From positions 62,001-126,000 of the forward strand of contig MU385889.1 in assembly GCA_022497145.1 (NCBI GenBank): a stretch of DNA of 64,000 bases. Reading direction: 5' to 3'. Source of the stretch: Rostrohypoxylon terebratum. Taxonomy: Eukaryota; Ascomycota; Sordariomycetes; Xylariales; Hypoxylaceae. The position numbers were made by a program, and so were the translations under genes. Under the pieces are notes generated by a model that searched no databases, had not been told where the DNA came from, and worked only from the letters and a program-made list of their open reading frames with translations. Of this stretch, positions 35,101-45,329 are shown in pieces. Positions within the stretch are counted from its first letter, which is position 1; every line of letters starts with the position of its first letter.

Positions 35101-37223
35101 CTACCAACAACTGTTCTTCAATCTTCAAACTCAACCGCAATACTTAGCACGACTCTTCAGAAGAATTCGAGAATCAGGTACAGCCGAAAAGGAGTGCAAG
35201 CGCATCGAGCTTCTTATGATGGGGCTTTTTGGTTACGCACAGAAGAGAAGAGAGGAGTACTACTTGCTGAAACTCATTGCGAGGTCGATACGAGAAGAGG
35301 TTGACGCTTGCACTTCTATCCAAGAGTATCTCCGTGGCAACTTTTTCTGGTCAAAGCTTGTTAGCCACTACTCCCGATCACCACGGGATAGGAAATACCT
35401 TAGGGATCTCCTCGGACCATTAATACGAAATAACATCATCGAAGACCCTGCCTTGGACTTGGAGTGCGACCCGATGCAAATCTACAGATCTGCCATAAAC
35501 AATGAAGAGCTTCGCACCGGGAACCCTAGCCAGAGGCAGCTCGATGTTACCCGAGACGTAGCATTGCAAGACCGAGAGACGCGCCAACTATTCATCGACC
35601 ATCTTCAGGACCTCAGAGAGATCTCAAACCAGTTCATATTCTCTTTGAAGGATCTGCTTCATAAGATGCCTTACGGCTTACGATTTATTTGTCAGCAGAT
35701 GTTTGAGGCATTATCTCAGCGTTTCCCACGGGAGCCTCAGGACCAGATCCTCCTCATTATCGGAAACTGGGTCTGGCGTTTCTACTTCCAACCAGCACTA
35801 GTCAACCCCGAACAGGTGGGTGTCATTGAGAAGACTTTGAGTCCTCTCCAGAAGAAGAACCTAAGCTTGATCGCCAAAGTTGTTTCCCATTTTACCTCCG
35901 GACGCAAATTTGGTACCGACAACATCTACCTACAACCTCTTAGCCCCTACGTACCCCCAGCGAAGGAAGTATTCACTGGTATCATGACTGACTTGATCTC
36001 CGTTGCCGATGCTGAGAGCACGTTTGATATCGATGAATTCAATGATCTCTACGCCAAGAATAGACCGACCCTGTACATTAAGATGACGGATATCTTTGCC
36101 ATTCATTCCCTGGTCGTGAATGAGATGTCTTCTCTCTGCCCTAGCCGTGACGACGTGCTTCGCGAGATTTTGCAAGATCTAGGAAGCGCCAAGAGCAACG
36201 AGAGTGAAATGAACGCAGCTAGTTCATCCGATATCCAGATGTTTCTCACCCCGAAACTTCATGATGTCGAAGATCCGGAAGCCGATGTCAAAGCTCTGTT
36301 TATGGAGACCAAGCGTTGCATCTTGTACATTATTCGTGTGCAGACGGGCGCCGATCTCCTCCAGATCCTTGTTCGCCCGCCTACACAGGAAGATGAGATT
36401 AAATGGCAAGCACTTCTGCGAGACGACTTTTCATCTGGCAGCAACACCAAGGGCGCGTACTCGGACGTCAACATGGTCGACGTAACACGGATGTCATACT
36501 ACGACATGAAGCGCAATGCTTTGGAGAACATTATGCACCTAGAGCAGATGGGTCGCATTACGAAGAAGAACTACTATCAAGACATCCTGAATGCCATCGC
36601 TCTCGACATCCGCACGAAAAGCCGTCGCAGAATACAGCGTCAACGTGAGTTGGAAGGGGTGCGAGCGACGCTCGGAAATCTACACGAAAAGGCCCAGTAC
36701 CTGGAACAGCAGCGCAAGAGCTACGATGATTATATCGAGCAGGCCATGGCTACGCTGCAGAAAAACAAAGGGTGAGCTTAGTAACGTGCCCGTGTTTTTT
36801 TTTATCGCATGAAGCTAACACGATGCAAATAGGAAAAAGCGATTCCTTCTTCCCTTCACCAAGCAGTATAACCATCAGCGAGAGCTTGAGCGTTCTGGTC
36901 GAGTCCCTAAGTTTGGCTCGTACAAATATAGCGTACGTGCTCTCGCTGAGAAGGGTGTTGTTGTATCTTGGCAGGGCGTTTCCGAGCGAGATTGGAGCAA
37001 TATCAACCTCACGATCTCGTGTGACGAAGTCGGCGTGTTCAACATCGAAGGTAGTCGCGGCCACATCCAGATTCCGGGTGCGAGCGGCATTATCCCGATC
37101 GAGGATCTTCTCCAGGCGCAGTTCGAGTCGCATCAATTCATGAATGTGTTTGAGGGCAACTTGAGACTTAACGTCAACCTGCTGCTGCATCTTCTGTACA
37201 AGAAGTTCTACCGGACCCAATAA
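32117..37223 (+). CDS. IQGAP-family scaffold protein (Rng2/Iqg1 type)
   Basis: Scaffold for the contractile actomyosin ring and septation; binds actin, calmodulin-like light chains and small GTPases. Exon 1 is 32117-36771, exon 2 is 36833-37223, intron 61 nt, giving 1681 residues. Order: disordered Ser/Pro-rich N-terminus with PPPPPRR-type polyproline (1-285), calponin-homology domain (about 290-405), 14 IQ-like motifs (about 475-875, pattern LQAxxRGxLxR), RasGAP-related domain (about 1025-1330, with YGLRFICQQMFEALSQRFP), and the RasGAP C-terminal domain (about 1430-1660) which the second exon completes. IQGAPs normally lack GAP activity. The start is the first ATG in the long frame. The divergent neighbour is IMPDH. 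Confidence 0.95.
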
Positions 37224-38022
37224 GTTACAGGACTAGTGCCTTTGCAGGAGACCCGCGTCGATATCTGGCACTGTAGGATGGACATAAGGAACGAGAAACA
37301 TAATGGAGCGAGGAGGTGGGACACGCGGTTCACGGGGAGGGGAAACAAACGGTGTTCTACGAGGGTTGGTGTTACTCCTATTAGTGTGTTTAGGGCTTAT
37401 GAAGGATATGTATCGATGGAATAGGGAACTGGTGGGTAAAGGGTCTTGTTGAATCCCAGCTTTTCTCTAAACAGCTCTTGGTTACCTACAGCCGACTACT
37501 GGGGGTTCTTCCAAGTTTGATACCAGCAGTTATGAATTAGGTAGCATAAGTACTATAGGTGCATCCATGATGTTATGGCAATGAAAATTCGATTATAATG
37601 GACTACCACTTTTTTTTTCTTTAAAATATTACGTGATAATAGGTAGCTATTTTAGTTAGGTGATTCAGTTCCAGGCACCACCGTCACGTACACCCTAAAA
37701 GTGCCCGGAAACATTCTAGAACGTGCCGTTACAAATCAATCCGGAGGCTTTGGTTCGGCGGCGCATTCGGCGGCTTCGGCGGGGCCACCGCCGAAAGTCA
37801 CCGAACGTAAGAATTCAGCACCGTCCAGGGGGTCCAGGGGTATTCATCTGTGTGTATATAACGTACGCAACAAAACATTTATTGATGTCTCCTGAAACCC
37901 GGATATACATATCTAGGTAGCCTCTGCCTATCCCCTTTTCTTAAATTTCTCACGAATCATTACGGTAATCGGTTGTATTCTTGAGCTCACTGATCAAGGG
38001 AGAGAGGGAGAGAAAAAGAGAA
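37224..38022. promoter_or_regulatory. Region upstream of the MDR oxidoreductase with CGG-rich repeat
   Basis: Holds the IQGAP 3' UTR and the oxidoreductase promoter. Most notable is TTCGGCGG at 37754-37761, 37766-37773 and 37775-37782 plus an inverted copy CCGCCGAA at 37788-37795, about 230-270 bp before the start codon. CGG triplets in direct and inverted order are the usual targets of Zn(II)2Cys6 regulators, so an operator is possible. No gene is seen. Confidence 0.5.
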
Positions 38023-39273
38023 ATGGCGACAGTACCCGACACTATGCGCTCCCTCGTAACGCGGAAGTACGGCTTTCCGACCGTGTGGGAAGTCGCCGAT
38101 ATGCCAGTGCCGACGATCGTGGACCCTAAGCAGTTATTGATCAAAGTACACGCCGCCGGTATTGCGACGGGCGACGCGCTACTGACGAGTGGGACCACGA
38201 AATATATACTCGGAGATGTCAAGTATGCTTTTGCGCCCCCTTTTTTCATTACCTGGATGAAGCGTCTTGGGGTTAGGGTTGGGGTTGGGATTGGGGTTGA
38301 GGGGTGATGGTTAGGGTTAGGGTTAGGGTATTCATCACGATCGGAGCTAATTTATCCTAGAATGCCTCACAAAATCGGCATCGAAGCCGCGGGCACGGTC
38401 GTAAAAGTAGGGTCCGACGTCACTAAATTCAGGCCCGGCGACGCCGTGTACGCGTTCGCAATCGGCCGGCCGGCGGAGATGTTCGCCGAGGCCGGGTTCT
38501 GCAGCGAGTACTGCGTGGCGCGGGAGAACCTCGTGATACACAAGCCCGCCAACGTGGAGTTCGCGGATGTCGCGAACCTGGCTAACGTCGTCACGGCGAT
38601 CCAGACTATCGAGATGGGGCTGAGACATATGCGCGCTAACGGGGTGGCTGGCGGGCTGGAGGGAAAGACGGTGTTCGTGAGCGGGGGGTTGAGCGCGACG
38701 GGCTCGGTCGCCATCCAGGTGCTGAAGAACGTGTACGGGGTGGGCAAGCTGATCACGACGGTGAGCACGCCGAAAGTGCCGTTGGTGGGGAAGTACTTGC
38801 CTGGGTTGGTGGACCAGATTGTCGACTACACCAAGTTCAAAAAGCTGACGGACGCGATCCCGGCTGGGAGCGTGGATCTGGTGTATAATACCCAGTGGGA
38901 TGTTGTGGGCATGTTCCCGTTGCTGAAAAGGGATACCGGGGTCGTGGCGTCGATCAAGAGCGTGCCGACGCCTGCGTTGATGAGGGCGGGGATGTTGCCG
39001 CCGTTGCCGTTCTTCGTGTATTGGTTTGCGGCGCTGGCGCAGTGGTGGTACGCGTGGAAGTTGAGAGGCACAAACATCAAGCATGAGTTCCACTCGGGGA
39101 ATATTGGGGTCAGGGATGATTTAGAGCGCGCGGGGGAACTTGTGGCGAGGGGATTGGTTAGGTCGGTGACGAGAGTGGTCAAGTTGGAGGATATCGAAGC
39201 CGTCAGAGCTGAGGCACAAAAGGTTGCTACGGGGAAAGGAGGAGTTGGAAAGTTGGTTATCAAGATTGTGTAA
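38023..39273 (+). CDS. Zinc-free MDR-family NAD(P)H-dependent oxidoreductase (quinone oxidoreductase-like)
   Basis: Exons 38023-38222 and 38361-39273 give 370 residues. The N-terminal GroES-like part reads VHAAGIATGDALLTSG, then GIEAAGTVVKVGSDVTKFRPGDAVYAF, and the Rossmann part has SGGLSATGSVAIQVLK as the dinucleotide-binding loop. The catalytic zinc ligands of classical alcohol dehydrogenases are missing, as in quinone oxidoreductases and the RTN4IP1/ceQORH group. A hydrophobic stretch (LPFFVYWFAALAQWWYAW, about residues 285-302) suggests membrane contact. The exact substrate is not predictable. The 138-nt intron holds telomere-like repeats. The start ATG at 38023 follows a GA-rich leader. 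Confidence 0.88.
38271..38329 (+). repeat. Interstitial telomere-like repeat tract inside an intron
   Basis: Three perfect TTAGGG units at 38311-38328, one at 38273-38278, and degenerate TTGGGG/TTGGGA units between them, all on the coding strand of the oxidoreductase intron. TTAGGG is the telomere repeat of most filamentous ascomycetes. The G-rich strand could form a quadruplex in the pre-mRNA. Confidence 0.85.
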
Positions 39274-39768
39274 GCGGAGCGTGGATAGGGATAGGTGAGT
39301 TGCGTTGTAAGATACATAGTAGGTGAGTGGAAGATTCCTAGACAGATCATAGTAATAAGAGGAAAATACCTAGTACCTAATTGTCATAATCAAAATAAGC
39401 CTTCACCAAGTTACAGAAAATACGCACAACTGCCTCCTTTATTAATGTTTGTATACTAAAGTACAGTTCAACGAAGTCCCCTCTACCTCTGCGATCATCA
39501 TCTATCTCAGGAGTAGCCGAAAGCCTCGTCTCAATGGCCTTTCTGCTATAAGAAAATGGAAACTGCGAAAACACGATAGGATAGAGTAGCGAAGCTCCCG
39601 CTACTAAATCCGATCTAAAAACAAAAGAAAACAGACAATGTGCTAAAAACATGAGCCGGCTTATGCTTGCTCCGGATGGGGACGGGAATGGCAATGAGGT
39701 TGGGCTACATGATGTGGTTACGACAGTCTATGACAACAACACTTTTTTTCTATACTCTCACTCCTCGT
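39274..39768. other. Intergenic, convergent 3' ends
   Basis: Lies between the oxidoreductase stop and the stop of an unknown minus-strand gene. AATACCTAGTACCTAA at about 39365-39380 belongs to the dispersed motif family. No gene is seen, and no terminal inverted repeat was found that would mark an element boundary. Confidence 0.4.
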
Positions 39769-41470
39769 CTACTGAGCGGACGTGGCTTGTTGCGGAGCCA
39801 CGTAAGCTGGCTGGACAGCCTGCCACTGGCCGTCGCTGGCCTGGTAGATCCAGATGCGGGTCGTGTTAACAGGGCTATCATGGAGCACGGGCATGGAGAC
39901 GCCCTGCAGGCTCTCGAAGATGATGTTGAGCTCGACGGGATGGCCGCCGCCATCGAAGCCGGACTCTGGGTGCGTGTACCACTGGAGGGCACTATTAATG
40001 TCGTTGGCCTGGTTCCAGAGGAGACGGTCCGCGGTTGGCGTGCCCCAACTGGGACGGCCTACGTCGTCGAATGCTGCCTGCAAATCCTCAATATCCGGAA
40101 GCCATTTCCGTCCCTTCGTGGGCCCCTTGACCTGTGCCTTCATACTCTCCACAATGGCGCGGAAGGCGCCGTAGCGGCCGGGGTCAAGCGGCCCAAGGAC
40201 CGACCAGCCGTTGGGGAAGTCGGCTGCGAGGTTTTGGGCTAGGTTCCGGACTGGCGAATTATACACCGATCGAGTCCCTTTCTCCGGGATCCGTACCCAC
40301 GTAGCTTGCTGCGGCGGATTCTGAGGCGGGTTCTGGGGTGGGTTCTGAGGTGGGCCTTGAGGCGGCGGCGGATTTGTTTGAGCCGCTTTATATGGCCCCG
40401 TAGCGGTTGCCAGGGGATCAATGGGAGCCGCGGTGCTATTATGAGGTCGCACATAGGTTCCAGGCGGTAGCTGCGGGTTACCAGCGGTTGATGTGAGATT
40501 TGGATTCCATGTAACGGTCTTTCCTTTCTTATTGTCAGCTGGGCCGATAGCTGGGTTGGTAAGTTCAGCCACTAGTTTCTTTCCAGCCGTTCCAGCCGTT
40601 CCAGCCGTTCCAGCCGTTCCAGTTGTTCCAGTTGTTCCAGTTGTTCCAGTTGTTCCAGTTGTTCCAGTCGTCCCAGTCGTCCCAGTCTGGTCAGTTTTAG
40701 GTGTGGTAGCTGCCATTCGTTTCTTCATCCGGCGCGAGATTATCCTGTCCGCCGGAAGCTTGCGTTTTCTCGGATTGCTGCGTGGAATTTCATGTTCCGC
40801 CATCGGTGGTAGAAGCTGAACTTCCCGCTCAGGCACCTTTGTCAATTTGTCATAATAACTCTTTATATTCTGAAGAACTGTGGGATCCGGTTCCGGATAT
40901 ATGACTATTGAGAGATAGTTAGTGATGTTCTGAATTTGGATACATGTCTATTGCTAGATAAAAACGCCGTGTAGACGTATGTGAATATGTGATCATGTGA
41001 GCATGTATTTAGACCGATAACTTACTTGATTCTAATTCATGACTGATAGACATTTGTTGTAGGGCTGTCTCGCCCATAGGGAAGATAGCAGGCCCTGGTA
41101 TGAAGCGAGAATCTTCTCTGACGAGGGGCACCAGCCTGTTAGCGTCTTTTATTTTTTCTACTTCTTCTTTCGATACCGTTGGCCCCTGAGGTTGTTTCCC
41201 TTGAGTCTGCCCCTGGGGTTGTTGCACTTGGGTCTGTCCCTGAGGTTGTTGCGCTTGGGTCTGCCCCTGAGATTGTTGTCCTTGAGGCGCCTGAAGCACC
41301 CATCTCCCTTGGTGCCATATCCATTGAGATTGTTGCCCCTGGGTCTGCCCTTGAGGTTGTTGTCCTTGAGGCGCCTGAAGCACCCATCCTCCGTTAAACG
41401 GTACCCATTGCGGTTGCCCTGTCGACGCCGGCGTCGCTGGCCCAGCTGGAGTTGTTCCTGCAGTAGACAT
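39769..41470 (-). CDS. Unknown low-complexity protein with Q-rich and GTT repeats (cluster protein Y)
   Basis: Exons 41470-41026 and 40904-39769 give 526 residues; the 121-nt intron has GTAAGT and CTAAC. Residues 15-95 repeat a unit with a W-V-x-x-G-W-V-L-Q-A-P core followed by QGQQPQGQTQ, so it is very Gln-rich and prion-like. A basic stretch NPRKRKLPADR...RRMKKRM (about 192-212) looks like a nuclear localisation signal. A Gly-Thr-Thr/Gly-Thr-Ala tripeptide run follows (about 221-256), encoded by a 9-bp minisatellite. The C-terminal third is ordered and unrecognised (WSVLGPLDPGRYGAFRAIVESM). No domain recognised. It is 228 bp downstream of protein X on the same strand; a spliced fusion of both cannot be excluded. 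Confidence 0.7.
40582..40688 (-). repeat. 9-bp coding minisatellite
   Basis: About 12 tandem copies of GTTCCAGYC or GTTCCAGTT on the plus strand, coding Gly-Thr-Thr and Gly-Thr-Ala units in protein Y. The near-identity of copies suggests recent expansion, and copy number probably varies between strains without breaking the frame. Confidence 0.85.
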
Positions 41471-41698
41471 GTTTGGTGCACTATGAGATTGTGTACCAAA
41501 GAAAGAAGATTATTGGGGTGGTTGTTGGGACTGTTGAGGTTGCGGTGACAGTGGCTGTGGTTCTAATAATGGTTCACTTTCCATTCCACCTCGGAGTTCC
41601 GGGCTAGTTGATGCTTCTGAAGGCTTTGTATAAGTACTGAGCCCTGTGCGAACAGTACTCTTTCTTCCTGTCACCTTTGTTTCCCTGATACCCTTTGT

Positions 41699-44600
41699 TC
41701 ATTGGTCCGAAGCCGTATCCTTTGTTCCCTCAGTCCAAGAGCCGGATTCTTGCGAATTGTCGCCCTTAGAGCCTTGGAACGCTTGCCTTGTAACTAGTAT
41801 AGGTATTCTAGGCGCGAGAATTCCATAGGCTTGGCCAGGATGGCGGGGGTTGATTCTCTTAATCTCATCTTGTCGTGAAGTAAGAAATTGTTTCCAAGGT
41901 CCACGCTGGTTCTCAACGGGCCAGCGCATCATGGAAAAGAAGGCGTAACGAGTGAAAGGAGCCTGATATCGCCTTTGTGCATTGGTAGCCCATTTCCAGA
42001 GGCTTGGCCGCTTGACACCTTGGAACATTTGGCCTCGTACCCATTCCCCGTTGTTATTATAATGACCTGAGGAGTCCTCAATGATCGCCTTGCGGCCTGG
42101 GTATAACGTGTTACGATTTAGGACGCATTCATTGATCATCCCTTCTCGAAGGATATCCCAGTCGCTAGTTTTATCTTTGTCAAATTGACTCTGGAACTCC
42201 CTATTGGGATCCGCCATCTCGAGAACACGCTGAATCGTTGGCTGCTTGAATGGTATTTCACCTGTACCACGTCTAATAGACTCTCGCCAATAGTTATAAT
42301 CATTATTGAAAGCGGTTCTTGATATTGCTTTCCATCTTGACGTGCCGGTGGGGTCCGAAATCTGAAGTCGACGCTCGATTTCCTCCGCGTGCGCAATCGT
42401 GCGACCCATTCTGTAAGCGAGATTACGGAAGAACTGAGCTGTCTTCTCTGGGACTGGGAGTCGTGTTTTTTTACGGCGTTGAACCCTGCCTAGAAGATTC
42501 CAAGAAGCGAGGTCTTCCCACATAGGCTCCTGGCGTCTCCTTGCTCGCCCGTTTTCTGGATACGAGCCTCGACCACGAAGATACTCGTCGTGGATTTGTC
42601 TTGACAGTACCTCTCTGGCTTCCTTTTCGGGGTCTCCGGAAGATGTCGCCCTCGCTAAGAGAAAAGGCAACTCCCGATCACCAACATGATCAAGGATATG
42701 CGTAAATTGATTTGGCGAAGCATAGCGCCGTTTTAGATTATAAACACCCGTCAGGTAATCCACTAAGGTTTGCTTATACGATGTATTGTATGAATCGAGT
42801 GCCTGCTTATTCTCGTGGCGCCAAGCGATACGGTGCTCGGGATGCAGTTCGTAAGCTGGTCGGATGATAATCGTGTCATTGTTAGCATCTGCTGGTATGT
42901 ATCTGGTTTACGTTAACGACTTTTCAAGAATAATTCCAAATCATGAGAACCTACTGGCATCGACCAAAGTATGCAGCACGTTGAAGGTATATCTCAGCTT
43001 CAACGCGACTGAATTGGTATGTCTCGTTAGTGTCCACGCTCCCGCCCCCGTTGATATATGCCAATGCCTGTTCAAGAGTTGGAATAAGGCTGGATTGGTG
43101 TCTTCCCCATGCCTCTGTGTCTGGATTGAATATGTCGCCTGCTCCGGTCACTCCTGGGCTTCCTGATGCATTAGGATCTTCCAAGAAATTTTGGAGACGG
43201 TTTATAAAGAGTATGGAGAGATTGTCCTCGGGTTGCTGGTCGGGGTCGCACATCTTGGCTGTGCGAGAGGGCTCACACAAAAATCTCAGCCAGGCAGCAT
43301 CAGCCTCATCCAAGAGTTGAAGATGGGACTGAGCAGTACCACTACTCTCACTGGCCGGCGTATTCACCACGTCAACACCGATGCGTCGCATGCAATCATT
43401 GCGGTTATATTTGGGATCCGTTTGGAGAGGGTCAAACCCGATTCCAGCCTCGATGTCTCTGAGGATTGACAGCATGAAAGATCTAGGAGCCATGCCGAAA
43501 GCATCCTGCAAGAGTACGCGTAGTCGCTTCAGATACGACCCTATTTTGAGCCAGTGACTGTCGTATACAGAAAGGCCGTGGTAGACATAGGGTCCTATGA
43601 AGTTATCAGGCAGCGCAGATCGCTGAAATTCGGGCATGTTCTCGTCATTATAGCGACGGCGTGTCCAAGATCCGAGGACGTTCATGAGCTCGTTGTATTT
43701 GCCGTACTGGTGGATGAAAGAGTAGGGGTCCTTGAGTGAATGGTGGACTTTCTCCGGAGCGAGCGCTCGTGGATAGTAAACTAGCTCCTTTGGCATCGGA
43801 AGAGGTTCTGTGAAAGGAAGGACTACTCGACGCCATGGAGTGTTGACAATTCTATTCTCGTAGCTACTAAATGCATTCATGCATTGTTGGATCGCGGCTC
43901 GCTGCCAGCCTCGAGAAATGGCAAATTCCTGTATATTATCCGTCGAGGTGTATATAGGACGCTGGGTGCCTTGGGTGGTGGTCTGGAATTTCCCAATGTC
44001 TGGGATTACGTTGGGACTTCTCCATGGGATTCGCTTCAAGGTTTCCTTCAGTCCACCCTTCAAACAGAGCTCATACCGGTCATTGTCCAGTTTGAACAGA
44101 TTGACAGAGCTAAACGAGCCTTGTGGGACGAGGGCGTTTTCGAAGAAGAGTTCCTCATCTGATATTAGAAAGTCTATCAGATTTGTTCCTCCTCGGGTCC
44201 CAATAGCAAAAGGTGAAGTGGATCCACCGATATCAGCCTTCCTGTGGTTACTAAAGGAAGACGGGTAGTCTATCCGTCTACGTTTGAACCGTGGCTTGCC
44301 AGAATCCGCCTGAAGGAATTGGTCTAGAGAACTCGGCAGTCGTTTAGAGGAAGGTTGGCTAGACAGCTTCGCCGTTGACCAGGGAGTTGGACCATCGCTC
44401 CTTTTCCCGATTCTCTCGTGCACGTCAACTATAATGAGCGCATCCTTCAACATCGCACGAACACGGCGCTGTTCATAGCCGAGTTCGCCTGCGTCGAGAG
44501 CCTTTTCGGCTTCCCGGAGATATTTCTTGATTAACTGTAATCTTGGTTTCCATTCTTGATATCTATATTGGTCTTCGTCTGTAAGGAAATTCAAGATATA

Positions 44601-44702
44601 CTTAAGGGTGATGCTGGGATCTCTTCCCTCGGGACCGGTAGACACATTTTGTTCCAGCACCACCGTCTGTTTCGGGAGACTCTCAAGTTCAGGTCTTGCC
44701 AT
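41699..44702 (-). CDS. Unknown large protein (cluster protein X)
   Basis: Exon 1 is 44702-42955 and exon 2 is 42902-41699, joined by a 52-nt intron (GTAGGT donor, TTAAC branch point, CCAG acceptor), giving 983 residues. An upstream charged helical part (QEWKPRLQLIKKYLREAEKA) is followed by a basic KPRFKRRRID stretch (about 136-144), a possible nuclear localisation signal. The rest is hydrophilic, rich in Arg, Trp and Tyr (for example FTRYAFFSMMRWPVENQ near the end), without membrane segments, signal peptide or any domain I recognise. Codon use and splicing look like a normal host gene, so it is probably expressed. Divergent from protein Z across 627 bp and followed by protein Y. Confidence 0.72.
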
Positions 44703-45329
44703 TGTGTCTAATCCACTATCTTCGACAAAACTGCTTGTAGCTCCTCGGAGTTGGGTAGCGAGATCAAGGGACAGGCGCTGGAGCGGTTAACAACACGACT
44801 GGAGATGTATCTAATGAGCTCTAGCTTGCCAGAAGAAATTCATCGCCAGCTAGGATGCTTCGTCGGGATTTTTTCCTGTTCGTAGTTGAAGTGGGACTAT
44901 AGTAAAACAATGGTAGATAAGCAAGAAGAAAGAGTAGTTAGAGGTATGAGATTTCCGCTCGCGACGAGTCACCGGGTAGAAGTTACAGCACATATTTCTC
45001 CCTAATAGGAGCTTGCTGGCTACCCACTAGTAGAAGCTCAACATTCCAGAAGCGGTATCAGGCTTTCTTTCACCAAAATCCGATTTCGACAAAGAATGCC
45101 ATTATGAGTTCTTGGCGAAGAAGCTAAGACACATACGTGAAGCTTGTACTGATATGCTGTTTGCCGTTTGCGGCATTAAGTGTCAGTTAGCATTTTTGGA
45201 AAGTCTTCGGGAAGGATTGACAGATAAACGCTGCAGATACCGCACAATTCTTCCTCGGGAACTGGCTAGAGGGCGAAACTTACTGTTGATAGAAATCCAT
45301 TCGTTTCGAGTTTTACTACAAACATTTTC
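44703..45329. promoter_or_regulatory. Divergent promoter region of unknown proteins X and Z
   Basis: 627 bp between the start codons of the two unknown genes. No shared motif was recognised by eye. Frames crossing it are short. The arrangement suggests co-regulation but does not prove it. Confidence 0.45.

Noticed and set aside
36750..37220. Minus-strand frame of 156 residues over the IQGAP 3' end
   Set aside because: Opposite-strand shadow of the IQGAP last exon, which has clear family similarity.
38347..39093. 248-residue minus-strand frame over the oxidoreductase
   Set aside because: Shadow of a GC-rich coding exon; His/Arg-rich composition typical of antisense frames.
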